Source: Magnetococcales bacterium
GTDB lineage: Bacteria > Pseudomonadota > Magnetococcia > Magnetococcales > UBA8363
NCBI GenBank assembly: GCA_015660855.1
Contig: JACSDG010000036.1
Span: forward strand, 1-38,940
Reading direction: 5' to 3'
DNA: 38,940 nt
Positions 19,175 to 27,224 of this stretch are shown here, piece by piece. The stretch's first letter is position 1. Each line of letters starts with the position of its first letter. The notes under the pieces are model-generated. The model was given only the letters and a program-made list of their open reading frames with translations. It had not been told where the DNA came from and did no database searches. The position numbers were made by a program, and so were the translations under genes.

Positions 19175-19801
19175 CTACCCCAGGTCGTGCGCCAAGGGCG
19201 CAACCCGGGCCAAAGTGGCCGGAGTCAAAGGATCAAGGTGGGGAATGCTTGCCAGAATGGCAACTTTAGTGATGGTGGCGATGGTGGCGTGATTGGCCCG
19301 ATTTTCCGGTCCGCTCAGGATAATTCCCCGTACCGGAATATTTCGACGAACCAGGGCTTCAAGGCTCAGAAGAGTATGGTTAATGGTCCCCAGGGTTGTC
19401 CTGGCCACAAGAATGACCGGCAGGCCCAATTGACGGATGAGGTCGATCATATAGTCCTGGTCATTCAACGGCACCAGAAGCCCCCCGGCCCCCTCAACCA
19501 CCAGAGGGCGCGACGAGGTCGGCAAGGAAAAATCATCCAAACGTATCCTGATACCATCCCGTCGGGCCGATTCATGCGGCGAAAGCGGCTGGGTCAAAGA
19601 AAACGTCGGTGGGAAAAAACGCTGCCCCGGCAACCCCGTCAATCTTTGAACCATCTGGGTATCGGTTTCCCCTTCCAAACCCGATTGCACCGGTTTCCAA
19701 TAGTCCGCATCCAAAACCCGCACCAACCAGGCGCATGCAACGCTTTTTCCCGCTCCCGTGTCGGTTCCAGTGACAAAAAAACCTTGTGTTGGTGAAATCA
19801 T
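19175..19801 (-). CDS. bioD: dethiobiotin synthetase
   Basis: BioD closes the ureido ring of DAPA with CO2 and ATP. The 208-aa protein has the Walker A motif GTDTGAGKSV (residues 11-20), the KPVQSG substrate loop, LVVEGAGGLLVP and the late base-recognition segment of the family. The length is usual. Its ATG overlaps the stop codon of the upstream lipoprotein gene (ATGA at 19798-19801), so the two are translationally coupled. Confidence 0.95.
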   Translation of the reverse strand: MISPTQGFFVTGTDTGAGKSVACAWLVRVLDADYWKPVQSGLEGETDTQMVQRLTGLPGQRFFPPTFSLTQPLSPHESARRDGIRIRLDDFSLPTSSRPLVVEGAGGLLVPLNDQDYMIDLIRQLGLPVILVARTTLGTINHTLLSLEALVRRNIPVRGIILSGPENRANHATIATITKVAILASIPHLDPLTPATLARVAPLAHDLG

Positions 19802-20481
19802 GGCTTGGTGGGAACCTTCAAGGCCTCACGCAACCGCTCCTCACGACGCTGGACGATGTCCTGCATCTCCGACGAATAATCTCGCGGATATTTCGCGAAC
19901 GGCTTCGGGATGGACTCGGGTTTTTGCGTGGATACAAGCGGGGCGGAGGCAGGAACTTCCCCGGGAGAAGACGGTTGTTGCGTCCGAACGGAAGCAGAAC
20001 CCGGATCGGATGGCCCCTGATGAGCGGCGTCTTTCGCCCTATTGGCCTCGGCTATGGCCTCAAGCTCGGCAATGCGTTCCTCAGAAAGTCCAAACCGTTT
20101 TCCCATCTCGCGTATATTTTTCTTCTCGGTCACCGTCTTCGGATTGAGCGTCACTCCCGACTCAGCGGCAGTTTTTTGGATCTGTTTTGCCTTTTCCTGG
20201 AGATGGTCACGATCAAACCTCCTTAACTTTTCGGGAGAAATCTCCTGACGCAAAAGATCCTCAGCCACAGGCTCGTGCTGGAAAAGCCCCTCGCCCAGGG
20301 TGACGGAATCAAACGTGTTGAAAAATCTTCTCTTCAGCGAACTCAGAAGATCTTCCCCGTCGGTTTCCAGATTTTCCTCGCTAGCACCCGGCCCCGCCCA
20401 CCCTTCCTCGTCGCTTTTTGTACAGCCGACAAGCAAAACAAGCAGAAGTATCGCCACGATCCGTGCAGTCAAAGATGCCAT
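19798..20481 (-). CDS. hypothetical lipoprotein within the biotin operon
   Basis: No family recognised. ATG 20481 has GGAGAAGG upstream and starts a lipoprotein signal peptide ending in LVLLVGC, with the lipidated Cys at residue 20. The mature part is acidic near the start, then a helical region (residues about 85-160, with many charged residues) and a Ser/Pro-rich stretch, and a final charged helix (QDIVQRREERLREAL). 227 aa. Predicted outer- or inner-membrane-anchored periplasmic protein. Its stop overlaps the bioD start by ATGA, so expression is linked to biotin synthesis, though nothing in the sequence shows a biotin function. Confidence 0.75.
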   Translation of the reverse strand: MASLTARIVAILLLVLLVGCTKSDEEGWAGPGASEENLETDGEDLLSSLKRRFFNTFDSVTLGEGLFQHEPVAEDLLRQEISPEKLRRFDRDHLQEKAKQIQKTAAESGVTLNPKTVTEKKNIREMGKRFGLSEERIAELEAIAEANRAKDAAHQGPSDPGSASVRTQQPSSPGEVPASAPLVSTQKPESIPKPFAKYPRDYSSEMQDIVQRREERLREALKVPTKP

Positions 20482-20630
20482 GACCTTCTCCGCAAACCGT
20501 CGAAAACCCTCCGCACCATCACCAAATACCAGGTAAACGATCATTCATTCCACTGCCAGCACACACCCAACCGCTTGAGTATATATCGCCAACAATTGGA
20601 AAAACAAAAGAAAATTTTCCCCGCATCGTG

Positions 20631-21671
20631 TCAATTGGATTCCTCCACCCTTTCGACAAAAAAACCGGCATCCTCAATCAATTTCCGCGTTTTGTCGATT
20701 CCATGACCGCCAACATTGAGGTACCCTTCACTAAACAATGAGTTGGCCGGAAAAAGTGCCAGCGATTCCATGGAGCGCAGGTTGGCTTCCCGTCCACCGG
20801 CGGCCCGTATTTCGGCATCCGGGTTGACAAAACGGAACAATGCCAGGGCGCGAAGACATCGTTGTGGCGTCAGATCATCGCGATCTCCCATCCTGGAACC
20901 TGGAACGTGAACGTAGAAATTGACAGGAATGGAACGGGCATCGAGTTGCCTGAGTTTCATTGCCACCGTCACAATCTCCGCATCGGTCTCCCCCATGCCG
21001 AGGATGATGCCACTGCATACCTCCAAACCTTCACTCCGGGCCGCCTCAAGAGTCTTTACCCTTTCGGCGTAGGAATGGGTGCTGCAAATGCTGCCATAAT
21101 GGGATTCGGCGGTATTCAGGTTGTGATTGTAACGATCCAAACCCGCTTCCTTCAACACCCGGGCGGTATCACGATCAAGAAAACCGGCCGACAGGCACAC
21201 CTGCACCGGCCAAGACGCCTTGATTTTTTTCACCAGTCCGGCCATGTGTTCCACCCGTGCCGCCGGTGGTTGCCGACCCGAAAGGACGATACAATAACGG
21301 TAAGCCCCGCTCTTGAAGGACTCTTCTGCCCCGCGAACGATTTCCTCGTCCGACTTGAGGGTGTACTTTTCGATGGGAGCCTGGCTATTGGCCGCCTGGG
21401 CACAATAGTTACAATCTTCGGGACAATATCCGTTCTGGACATTGTTGAGGATGTGAACCCGCACCCCCAGGCCAAAATGATGCCTGCGAACCATGAAAGC
21501 CCCCTGAAGCAGCTCCAACAGTTCAAGTTGCGGATCATTGAGTATCCTCAGGGCGTCTTCAGGCGTTGGGGGTTCCCCCTGTAACGCCCTCCCGGTCAGG
21601 GTGTGAATAAAATTTTCCTCGGCTTTGGGATTTTGATTCACAGCGTTTGTCTCTCTTCTAAGAAATGACAT
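20631..21671 (-). CDS. bioB: biotin synthase (radical SAM)
   Basis: BioB inserts sulfur into dethiobiotin. The radical-SAM cluster motif CPEDCNYC (C-X3-C-X2-C) is followed by AQAANSQAPIEKYTL, and the auxiliary cluster residues and product-binding motifs (CIVLSGRQPP, GLDRYNHNLNTAE, NFYVHVPGS) are present. The ATG at 21671 overlaps bioC by 14 bp. A GTG at 21641 has a better-placed GAGAG upstream and is an alternative start. The gene ends 150 bp before the lipoprotein gene. Confidence 0.95.
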   Translation of the reverse strand: MSFLRRETNAVNQNPKAEENFIHTLTGRALQGEPPTPEDALRILNDPQLELLELLQGAFMVRRHHFGLGVRVHILNNVQNGYCPEDCNYCAQAANSQAPIEKYTLKSDEEIVRGAEESFKSGAYRYCIVLSGRQPPAARVEHMAGLVKKIKASWPVQVCLSAGFLDRDTARVLKEAGLDRYNHNLNTAESHYGSICSTHSYAERVKTLEAARSEGLEVCSGIILGMGETDAEIVTVAMKLRQLDARSIPVNFYVHVPGSRMGDRDDLTPQRCLRALALFRFVNPDAEIRAAGGREANLRSMESLALFPANSLFSEGYLNVGGHGIDKTRKLIEDAGFFVERVEESN

Positions 21672-22473
21672 GGGACTTTTGAAATGTTTGCCCCGTTTTG
21701 GGACGGTTGATGAAAGTTCCAAAATAAAGATGGTGCGTCACCACAAAAGGACTTTTAGCAACGTCCGAAGAAACAAGCAGACGCCGCAGACGTCCTGCCG
21801 GTGCCGGAACGTGACCAGGGTCGGGAGTTTCGGCACCGATGGCCTTCAATCGCTTTAAAAACGCCATGGGCGACGAATGCGTTTCCATCAGGTGTTCTTC
21901 GGTCAGTTCCAGGGTCATCCGTTGTCGGGCGGCCAGATCAAACCAAAATTCCTCCCCTGGATAGTGGTGCAGACCACAGGGAATGTCCTGGTTGCCACAC
22001 AGGGTTCGCCACTCCCGAAAGGTATCCGGCCCCAGGGTGGCGAAAAAAAGCTGTCCTTCGGGGGCCAACAAGTTCAGAAGACCGGAAATACTCTCGATGG
22101 GGCGGCGAAACCATTGAAAAACCATGCTGGCGGTAATCAAATCGAATACCGTGTTGAAACAAGGGGTTTCGGCATCCATGACGGTGAAGGTTTTCGGCCC
22201 CTGACGGTAAGCTTGAAGATTGATCCGGGCACGCTCCATCATGGAGGGGGCGATGTCCGTCAGGTGAAGGCGTGTCTGTGGTAACCGATCAAGCAACAGC
22301 CGACTTAAAAAACCGGTGCCACATCCGACTTCCAGTGCCACCAGGGAGGATCGCGGGTCAAACCGATTGAAACCCTGCGCCAGTTTTTGGGCGATCTGGG
22401 CCTGCATCCGCGCCTGCTGGTCATAATCCTGGGCGCGGTCGAAGGCGGCGCGTATGAGACTCCTGCCGCTCAT
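21658..22473 (-). CDS. bioC: malonyl-ACP O-methyltransferase
   Basis: BioC caps malonyl-ACP as a methyl ester so that fatty acid synthase can make pimeloyl-ACP. The 271-aa protein is a class I SAM methyltransferase: motif I LEVGCGTGFLSRLLL (residues about 47-61), the acidic residue in LTDIAPSMM, and a C-terminal substrate-binding part with the family pattern. RAAFDRAQDYDQQA at the N-terminus is the usual BioC opening. Its ATG overlaps the bioH stop (22470-22473), indicating coupling. Confidence 0.92.
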   Translation of the reverse strand: MSGRSLIRAAFDRAQDYDQQARMQAQIAQKLAQGFNRFDPRSSLVALEVGCGTGFLSRLLLDRLPQTRLHLTDIAPSMMERARINLQAYRQGPKTFTVMDAETPCFNTVFDLITASMVFQWFRRPIESISGLLNLLAPEGQLFFATLGPDTFREWRTLCGNQDIPCGLHHYPGEEFWFDLAARQRMTLELTEEHLMETHSSPMAFLKRLKAIGAETPDPGHVPAPAGRLRRLLVSSDVAKSPFVVTHHLYFGTFINRPKTGQTFQKSHVIS

Positions 22474-23165
22474 GAAAAATACCGACCCAGAAAAGTGTTG
22501 ATGCGACCCGCGTAAAGATCGGGCTGGGTGATGAGGGGGAGAAAATGACCCCCCTGGTCAAACCATTGCAACCCCCCCGCCGCCACCGGTGTCAAACTGC
22601 CAAAACAATCCAGGGTCATGCGTTCGCTAACGATGCCATCATCCCGTTGCGCCAGGGCCAGCCAGGGACGGGTCCAGGCAGCCAGGGTCGGACGTTCATC
22701 CCAGGCGGCAAGCCAGTTCAATCCTTGAGCCAAAGCCTGCGCGTCGCCTTGCGCCCGCAGCCCCGCCAAAGGTCTGTTGACACCGCCCATGGCCATGAAT
22801 TGGTCCAATACCTGGTTGGAATCGCGTGTCAACTCCCCTTCCATTCGGGTCAGGATACGGCGATCCACACCATGGAGAAAATCGTCGCCCCGGACAAAAC
22901 GGGAAAACCCCATGAGGGAAACCAGGCCCAGACACCTCGATTGCAACGGGTTTTTCTGCAATTGCCGCAGAATCCACAAAAACCCTGTGGAATGGCCGAT
23001 GGCAACCCAGGGACCCTCTCCCTGAATTTCCAGGCGCGGTGGCCCAAAAAATCCCAAATCCAAAGATTGGGTATTCCATCCCTTCAGGGAGCGGATCAAC
23101 GGTCGCCAAAATCCGGGACCAAAACCCCAGCCATGGACAAACAAAAGTGTGGGACGTGGATTCAT
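22470..23165 (-). CDS. bioH: pimeloyl-ACP methyl ester esterase-like alpha/beta hydrolase
   Basis: The product would remove the methyl cap from pimeloyl-ACP methyl ester. The 231-aa alpha/beta hydrolase has LLFVHGWGFGPGFW (oxyanion hole), the nucleophile elbow GHSTG, the acid in AQRDDGIV and the catalytic histidine in GGHFLP. Position between bioF and bioC supports BioH; the GHSTG elbow differs from the usual G-W-S-L-G of BioH, so BioG- or BioV-like alternatives remain possible. ATG 23165 overlaps the bioF stop (ATGA, 23162-23165); the open frame upstream of it is not needed. Confidence 0.85.
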   Translation of the reverse strand: MNPRPTLLFVHGWGFGPGFWRPLIRSLKGWNTQSLDLGFFGPPRLEIQGEGPWVAIGHSTGFLWILRQLQKNPLQSRCLGLVSLMGFSRFVRGDDFLHGVDRRILTRMEGELTRDSNQVLDQFMAMGGVNRPLAGLRAQGDAQALAQGLNWLAAWDERPTLAAWTRPWLALAQRDDGIVSERMTLDCFGSLTPVAAGGLQWFDQGGHFLPLITQPDLYAGRINTFLGRYFS

Positions 23166-24343
23166 GAGGGCAGGCCAATCCAATGGGTGATGGCCTGGGT
23201 CAACCGTTCGATGGCCGAGTCATCATGGGCGGCACTCAGGGAAAAACGAATGCGGCTCGAACCCGCAGGAACGGTCGGGGGACGCACCGCCACCGCCATA
23301 ATTCCAGCATGGGATTCCAGATGCTTGGCCATGGTCAGGGCTTTTTCCTCGGAACCCAGGATAAGCGGCACAATCTGCGTCGTAGAAGCGGCACAATCCA
23401 GACCGAGGGCCTGAATATGCCGACGCAGGTTTTGGCTGTTGTGTAACAGTCGCCGGCGTTGCGGCTCCAGGGTGGGCAGCAACTCCAGTGCCGCATCCAT
23501 GGCCCCAAGCACTCCCGGAGGAAGAGCAGTAGCATAGATAAATCCACTGCAATGGTTGATAAAAAAATCACGCAACGGCCTGCAACAAACCACATAGGCC
23601 CCAAACCCTCCCAACGCTTTACTAAACGTTCCCATCACCAAGTCGGCCTCCCCTGGAAAATCGGCCGCCAAGCCAAAACCATCCTTGCCCAACACCCCGA
23701 CGGCGTGGGCCTCGTCCAGGTACAAAAAAGCGTCATAACGGCGTTTAAGACGCAACAATCCCGCCACATCGGCCCGGTCACCATCCATGCTGAACACCGT
23801 TTCCGACAGAATAAATTTGGGATTCGGAGCGGATTGATGCTTTTTGAGCAAAGTTTCCAGATGATCAAGATCATTGTGACGATAGCGTATTTGCCTGACC
23901 CCGGCCGCACGAATGCCATGATGTATGGAGGCATGGTTGAGCCGGTCGGAAAAAACCAGGGGAGAATGTTTAAGAATCGATGGATCCAGGAGAGAGGAAA
24001 GAAGGGTGCTGTTGGCCTGAAATCCGGAATTGAACACCAGGGCCGATTCGTACCCTTTGCCGGCGGCCAGTTTTTTTTCGATCGGGTCGAAAAGTTCCAT
24101 GTCACCACAAACCAGACGCGATGCCGTAGACCCGGTCCCCCAAAGGGCGGTCCATTCCTGGCTACGGGCAACCAAAGCGGGATGATCAGCCAACCCCATA
24201 TAGTTGTTGGAAGAAAAATTAAGCATGCGGCGATCATGCAGGCGGGTAGAACCGGCAACGCTGGGGCCGACCGGGCGCAGGTCGCGCAGGCAATGAGTAT
24301 TGCGGCGGTTTTGCAAAAAATGCGCGTAAGCGGAAAAAGGCAT
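23162..24343 (-). CDS. bioF: 8-amino-7-oxononanoate synthase
   Basis: BioF condenses pimeloyl-ACP and alanine to KAPA. It is a PLP-dependent alpha-oxoamine synthase: NFSSNNYMGLADHP, GTGSTASRLVCG, DEAHAVGVLG, and the PLP lysine in GTFSKALGGFG. ATG 24343 (393 aa) is chosen because the longer open frame to 24415 would place the operator and the -10 box inside coding sequence, and the family begins near this Met. First gene of the biotin operon. Confidence 0.93.
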   Translation of the reverse strand: MPFSAYAHFLQNRRNTHCLRDLRPVGPSVAGSTRLHDRRMLNFSSNNYMGLADHPALVARSQEWTALWGTGSTASRLVCGDMELFDPIEKKLAAGKGYESALVFNSGFQANSTLLSSLLDPSILKHSPLVFSDRLNHASIHHGIRAAGVRQIRYRHNDLDHLETLLKKHQSAPNPKFILSETVFSMDGDRADVAGLLRLKRRYDAFLYLDEAHAVGVLGKDGFGLAADFPGEADLVMGTFSKALGGFGAYVVCCRPLRDFFINHCSGFIYATALPPGVLGAMDAALELLPTLEPQRRRLLHNSQNLRRHIQALGLDCAASTTQIVPLILGSEEKALTMAKHLESHAGIMAVAVRPPTVPAGSSRIRFSLSAAHDDSAIERLTQAITHWIGLPS

Positions 24344-24364
24344 GAATGCAACATTAAGGAAAGT

Positions 24365-24401
24365 TATGGTCAACCTGAAAAAATCATCCAGGTTGACCAT
24401 A
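24365..24401 (-). promoter_or_regulatory. BirA-type biotin operator
   Basis: TATGGTCAACCTG (24365-24377) and its perfect inverse CAGGTTGACCATA (24389-24401) are separated by 11 bp. The core GTCAACC-N15-GGTTGAC matches the proteobacterial BirA half-sites, which are GTAAACC/GGTTTAC-like with about 14-16 bp between them. It lies directly upstream of bioF and touches the -10 box, as expected for a repressor site. No birA gene is in the window. Confidence 0.8.
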
Positions 24402-24429
24402 CTATCGACACGCACCGGGCAGACGTCAA
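24401..24429 (-). promoter_or_regulatory. bioF operon promoter
   Basis: On the minus strand TTGACG (24429-24424) and GATAGT (24406-24401) are 17 bp apart. The start point would fall inside the inverted repeat at about 24394, so a bound repressor would block it. Confidence 0.7.
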
Positions 24430-24459
24430 TGAAAAATGCACAAACAGACCTTTAACTCA

Positions 24460-25182
24460 TTATAAAGTAGAAAAACTCCATTGTTGTCTGGAATAACCCT
24501 CCATGGGTTGAAAACGGGCCTTATAGGCCATTTTCCGACAATTTTTAATCCAATAACCCAGGTAGAGATTGGGAAGTTGTTGCTGGATGGCGTGTTGCAC
24601 CTGCCACAAAACGGCGACGGATCCCAAACTGCGCTGGTGTTGCCTGGGGTCGAAAAAGGTATAGACAGCCGACAGGGAACCGGGCAAAACATCCATGACC
24701 GCTACCGCCAACAACCGTTGCCCAAGACGAAATTCAACAAACCGGGTTTCCCCCCAGTCACATAAAAGAAATTCGGTAAAATCATGCGGCTCCGCCGCCG
24801 CCATGGGACCACTGGCATGACGGGTTTGCAAATAGTCCAGATACAGGGCAAAACGTTCATCGTTGTACCTGGCGGGATGCACCGACACCGACAGATCCCT
24901 GTTTTTCTCCTGCACCCGCCGCAGGCTGCGCTGGGGATGGAACCGCTGTACCGGCAGACGCACCGGCAAACACGCCGTACAATCGGGGCAACAAGGGCGG
25001 TAAACGTGCGATCCGCTGCGGCGAAACCCCCGTTCCAACAACCATTCATAAAGGTGGGGATCCACGGGCCAGGTACTGTCCACAAACATGGTGGCGGCCT
25101 GCAAATCGGGAAGGTATCCGCAAGGATGGGGTAAACTGAGATGCAGCGTGGGCGGATCCACAAACAAAGCAGAAGGATTCAT
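24460..25182 (-). CDS. bpt: aspartate/glutamate leucyltransferase (bacterial Ate/Bpt)
   Basis: A 240-aa aminoacyl-tRNA-protein transferase of the ATE family. Bpt adds leucine from Leu-tRNA to proteins with N-terminal Asp or Glu, marking them for ClpS/ClpAP. Signature parts: CGYLPDLQA near the start, [15 protein letters not shown] (Cys cluster), and the C-terminal [19 protein letters not shown] and [19 protein letters not shown]. The usual Cys-Pro before the first motif is Cys-Gly here. It is divergent from hslV with a 100-bp gap, and its stop lies 31 bp before the bioF promoter. Confidence 0.92.
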   Translation of the reverse strand: MNPSALFVDPPTLHLSLPHPCGYLPDLQAATMFVDSTWPVDPHLYEWLLERGFRRSGSHVYRPCCPDCTACLPVRLPVQRFHPQRSLRRVQEKNRDLSVSVHPARYNDERFALYLDYLQTRHASGPMAAAEPHDFTEFLLCDWGETRFVEFRLGQRLLAVAVMDVLPGSLSAVYTFFDPRQHQRSLGSVAVLWQVQHAIQQQLPNLYLGYWIKNCRKMAYKARFQPMEGYSRQQWSFSTL

Positions 25183-25282
25183 TCAAAACCTCCACATCCG
25201 TTTCTTTGCCTTGCATTTTGCAGCCAAAGCACGCACCATTCGCGTTTGTGGGCAGAGTCGTCTTTCCAAGAAAGGTCGTTTC

Positions 25283-25711
25283 ATGTTTGAGGGAACCACC
25301 ATTTTATCGGTTCGTCGAGGATCGTCCGTCGTCATGGGCGGAGACGGCCAGGTCACTTTGGGCAATATCGTCGTCAAAGCCAACGCGCGCAAGGTTCGGA
25401 CCATGAGTGACGGTTCGGTCCTGGCCGGCTTCGCCGGAGCCACGGCCGATGCCTTTACCCTGTTTGAACGCTTTGAATCCAAATTGAGCAAACACGGCGG
25501 TAATCTTACCCGCTCCGCAGTCGAATTGGCCAAGGATTGGCGTACCGGACTCATTGCCATCGGCTCCGGCGGTCCCTACGCCCAATCGGCGGCCCGTGCC
25601 CTTTTGGACCACACCACCATGACAGCCCGGCAAATCACCGAAGAATCCCTGAAGATCGCCGCCCATCTGTGTATCTATACCAACAACAACCTTGTCATCG
25701 AAGAGCTGTAA
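25283..25711 (+). CDS. hslV: ATP-dependent protease subunit HslV, internally shortened
   Basis: HslV is the Thr protease ring partner of HslU. The start at ATG 25283 (AAGAAAGG upstream) gives [13 protein letters not shown], with the active-site Thr at position 5 after a short propeptide, as in alphaproteobacterial HslV. The segments [42 protein letters not shown] and [18 protein letters not shown] are normal. But DWRT (ending 25546) is joined directly to GLIAIGSGG (25547). The family has about 33 residues between them (a helix followed by the IVAD strand and the DV(L/I)EP turn). The product is 142 aa instead of about 176. The frame is kept, yet this fold is unlikely to be stable. Frame-keeping deletion or assembly fault. 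hslU follows with no gap. Confidence 0.9.
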   Translation: MFEGTTILSVRRGSSVVMGGDGQVTLGNIVVKANARKVRTMSDGSVLAGFAGATADAFTLFERFESKLSKHGGNLTRSAVELAKDWRTGLIAIGSGGPYAQSAARALLDHTTMTARQITEESLKIAAHLCIYTNNNLVIEEL

Positions 25712-27103
25712 ATGTCCGAATTCACCCCCCGTGAAATCGTCTCCGAACTCAACCGCCACATCATCGGACAGGACGGTGCCAAGCGGGCTGTCGCCATCGC
25801 CCTGCGCAACCGTTGGCGTCGGCAACAACTCGATCCGGTCATGCGAGAGGAGGTCTATCCCAAAAACATCCTCATGATCGGCCCGACCGGGGTGGGCAAA
25901 ACCGAAATCGCCCGACGCCTAGCCAAACTTTCCGATGCCCCCTTCATCAAGGTGGAAGCCACCAAGTTTACCGAAGTGGGCTATGTGGGACGCGACGTGG
26001 AATCCATCATCCGCGATCTGATGGACATGGCGGTAAAAATGGTGACGGAGAAATCCAAAACCGAAATGCGTCGCCAGGCCGAAGACATGGCCGAAGAAAA
26101 AGTTCTCAACCTGCTGCTGCCCCCACCCCAATCCCAAAACACCCCCAGCAACAATCCCCTGAGTGCCCTGTTGGGCGGTGATTCCGATGAACCATCACCC
26201 AAACACGGCAATCCCGAAGATTCCCAGACCCGGCAAAAATTCAGAAAAATGCTGCGAGAAGGTCGTTTGGATGACCGCGAAGTCGAGATCGAAATCAGGG
26301 AACCCCGCTCCGGTGCCACCCTGGAAGTTTTTACTCCTCAGGGCATGGAAGGAATCAACATCCAGGAAATGCTGGGGGGATTGTTGGGGGGCGGTCGGGC
26401 ACGCAATCGCAAGGTCACTGTCAAGGAAGCCCTGGTATTATTGACCGACGAGGAAGCCTCCAAACTGGTGGACCGGGACCGGTGCCGCCGTGAGGCCCTG
26501 GAACGGGTGGAACAATCGGGCATCGTCTTCCTGGATGAACTCGATAAAGTGTGCAGCCGTGGCAACGAAATGCGTGGTGGCGATGTCTCCCGCGAGGGGG
26601 TCCAGCGTGATTTATTGCCCCTGGTTGAAGGAACGACGGTATCCACAAAACACGGCATGGTGAAAACCGACCACATCCTTTTCATCGCCTCGGGGGCGTT
26701 TCAACTGGCCAAACCCTCCGACCTGCTGCCGGAACTCCAAGGCCGCCTCCCCATCCGGGTGGAACTTGCCAGCCTGGGAGTGGAAGAGTTTTTTCGCATT
26801 CTGACCGAGCCGGAAAATGCCCTGACCCGACAATATACCGCCCTGCTTGCCACCGAAGGGGTGACCCTCGATTTTACCCAGGAGGCCATCCGCGCCATCG
26901 CCGAGATCGCCGCCCACGTCAACGAAACCACCGAAAATATCGGTGCCCGACGTTTACACACCGTCCTGGAAAAACTCCTGGATGACCTCTCCTTCACCTC
27001 CCCGGATCGACGTGGCGAAAAAGTTGAAATAAGTGCTGATTATGTACGCCATCAGTTGAAAAATCTTTCCGAAAATGAAGACCTCAGCCGGTTTATTTTA
27101 TAG
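25712..27103 (+). CDS. hslU: ATP-dependent unfoldase HslU
   Basis: HslU is the hexameric AAA+ unfoldase that feeds HslV. The 463-aa protein is complete: [21 protein letters not shown] at the start, the pore motif GYVGRDVE (residues about 89-96), Walker [10 protein letters not shown], an I-domain at about 110-250, Walker [11 protein letters not shown], sensor [16 protein letters not shown] and the C-terminal tail ending FIL that plugs into HslV. Start codon directly abuts the hslV stop, so they form one operon. Confidence 0.96.
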   Translation: MSEFTPREIVSELNRHIIGQDGAKRAVAIALRNRWRRQQLDPVMREEVYPKNILMIGPTGVGKTEIARRLAKLSDAPFIKVEATKFTEVGYVGRDVESIIRDLMDMAVKMVTEKSKTEMRRQAEDMAEEKVLNLLLPPPQSQNTPSNNPLSALLGGDSDEPSPKHGNPEDSQTRQKFRKMLREGRLDDREVEIEIREPRSGATLEVFTPQGMEGINIQEMLGGLLGGGRARNRKVTVKEALVLLTDEEASKLVDRDRCRREALERVEQSGIVFLDELDKVCSRGNEMRGGDVSREGVQRDLLPLVEGTTVSTKHGMVKTDHILFIASGAFQLAKPSDLLPELQGRLPIRVELASLGVEEFFRILTEPENALTRQYTALLATEGVTLDFTQEAIRAIAEIAAHVNETTENIGARRLHTVLEKLLDDLSFTSPDRRGEKVEISADYVRHQLKNLSENEDLSRFIL

Positions 27104-27224
27104 ATTTTTTTTTCGCCAACAGGTACATTTCGAGGGCACGGTAAAAGTCTTTTTCCTGGGTATGCGAAAAGGGTCAGCCGGTCGAAGCCTTACGCTAAGT
27201 CAATGAATAAGGAGGTACTCTCGA

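Noticed and set aside
25209..25245. Heat-shock (sigma-32-like) promoter upstream of hslV
   Set aside because: CTTGCAT is present but the CCCCAT-type -10 is at the wrong distance and weakly matched.
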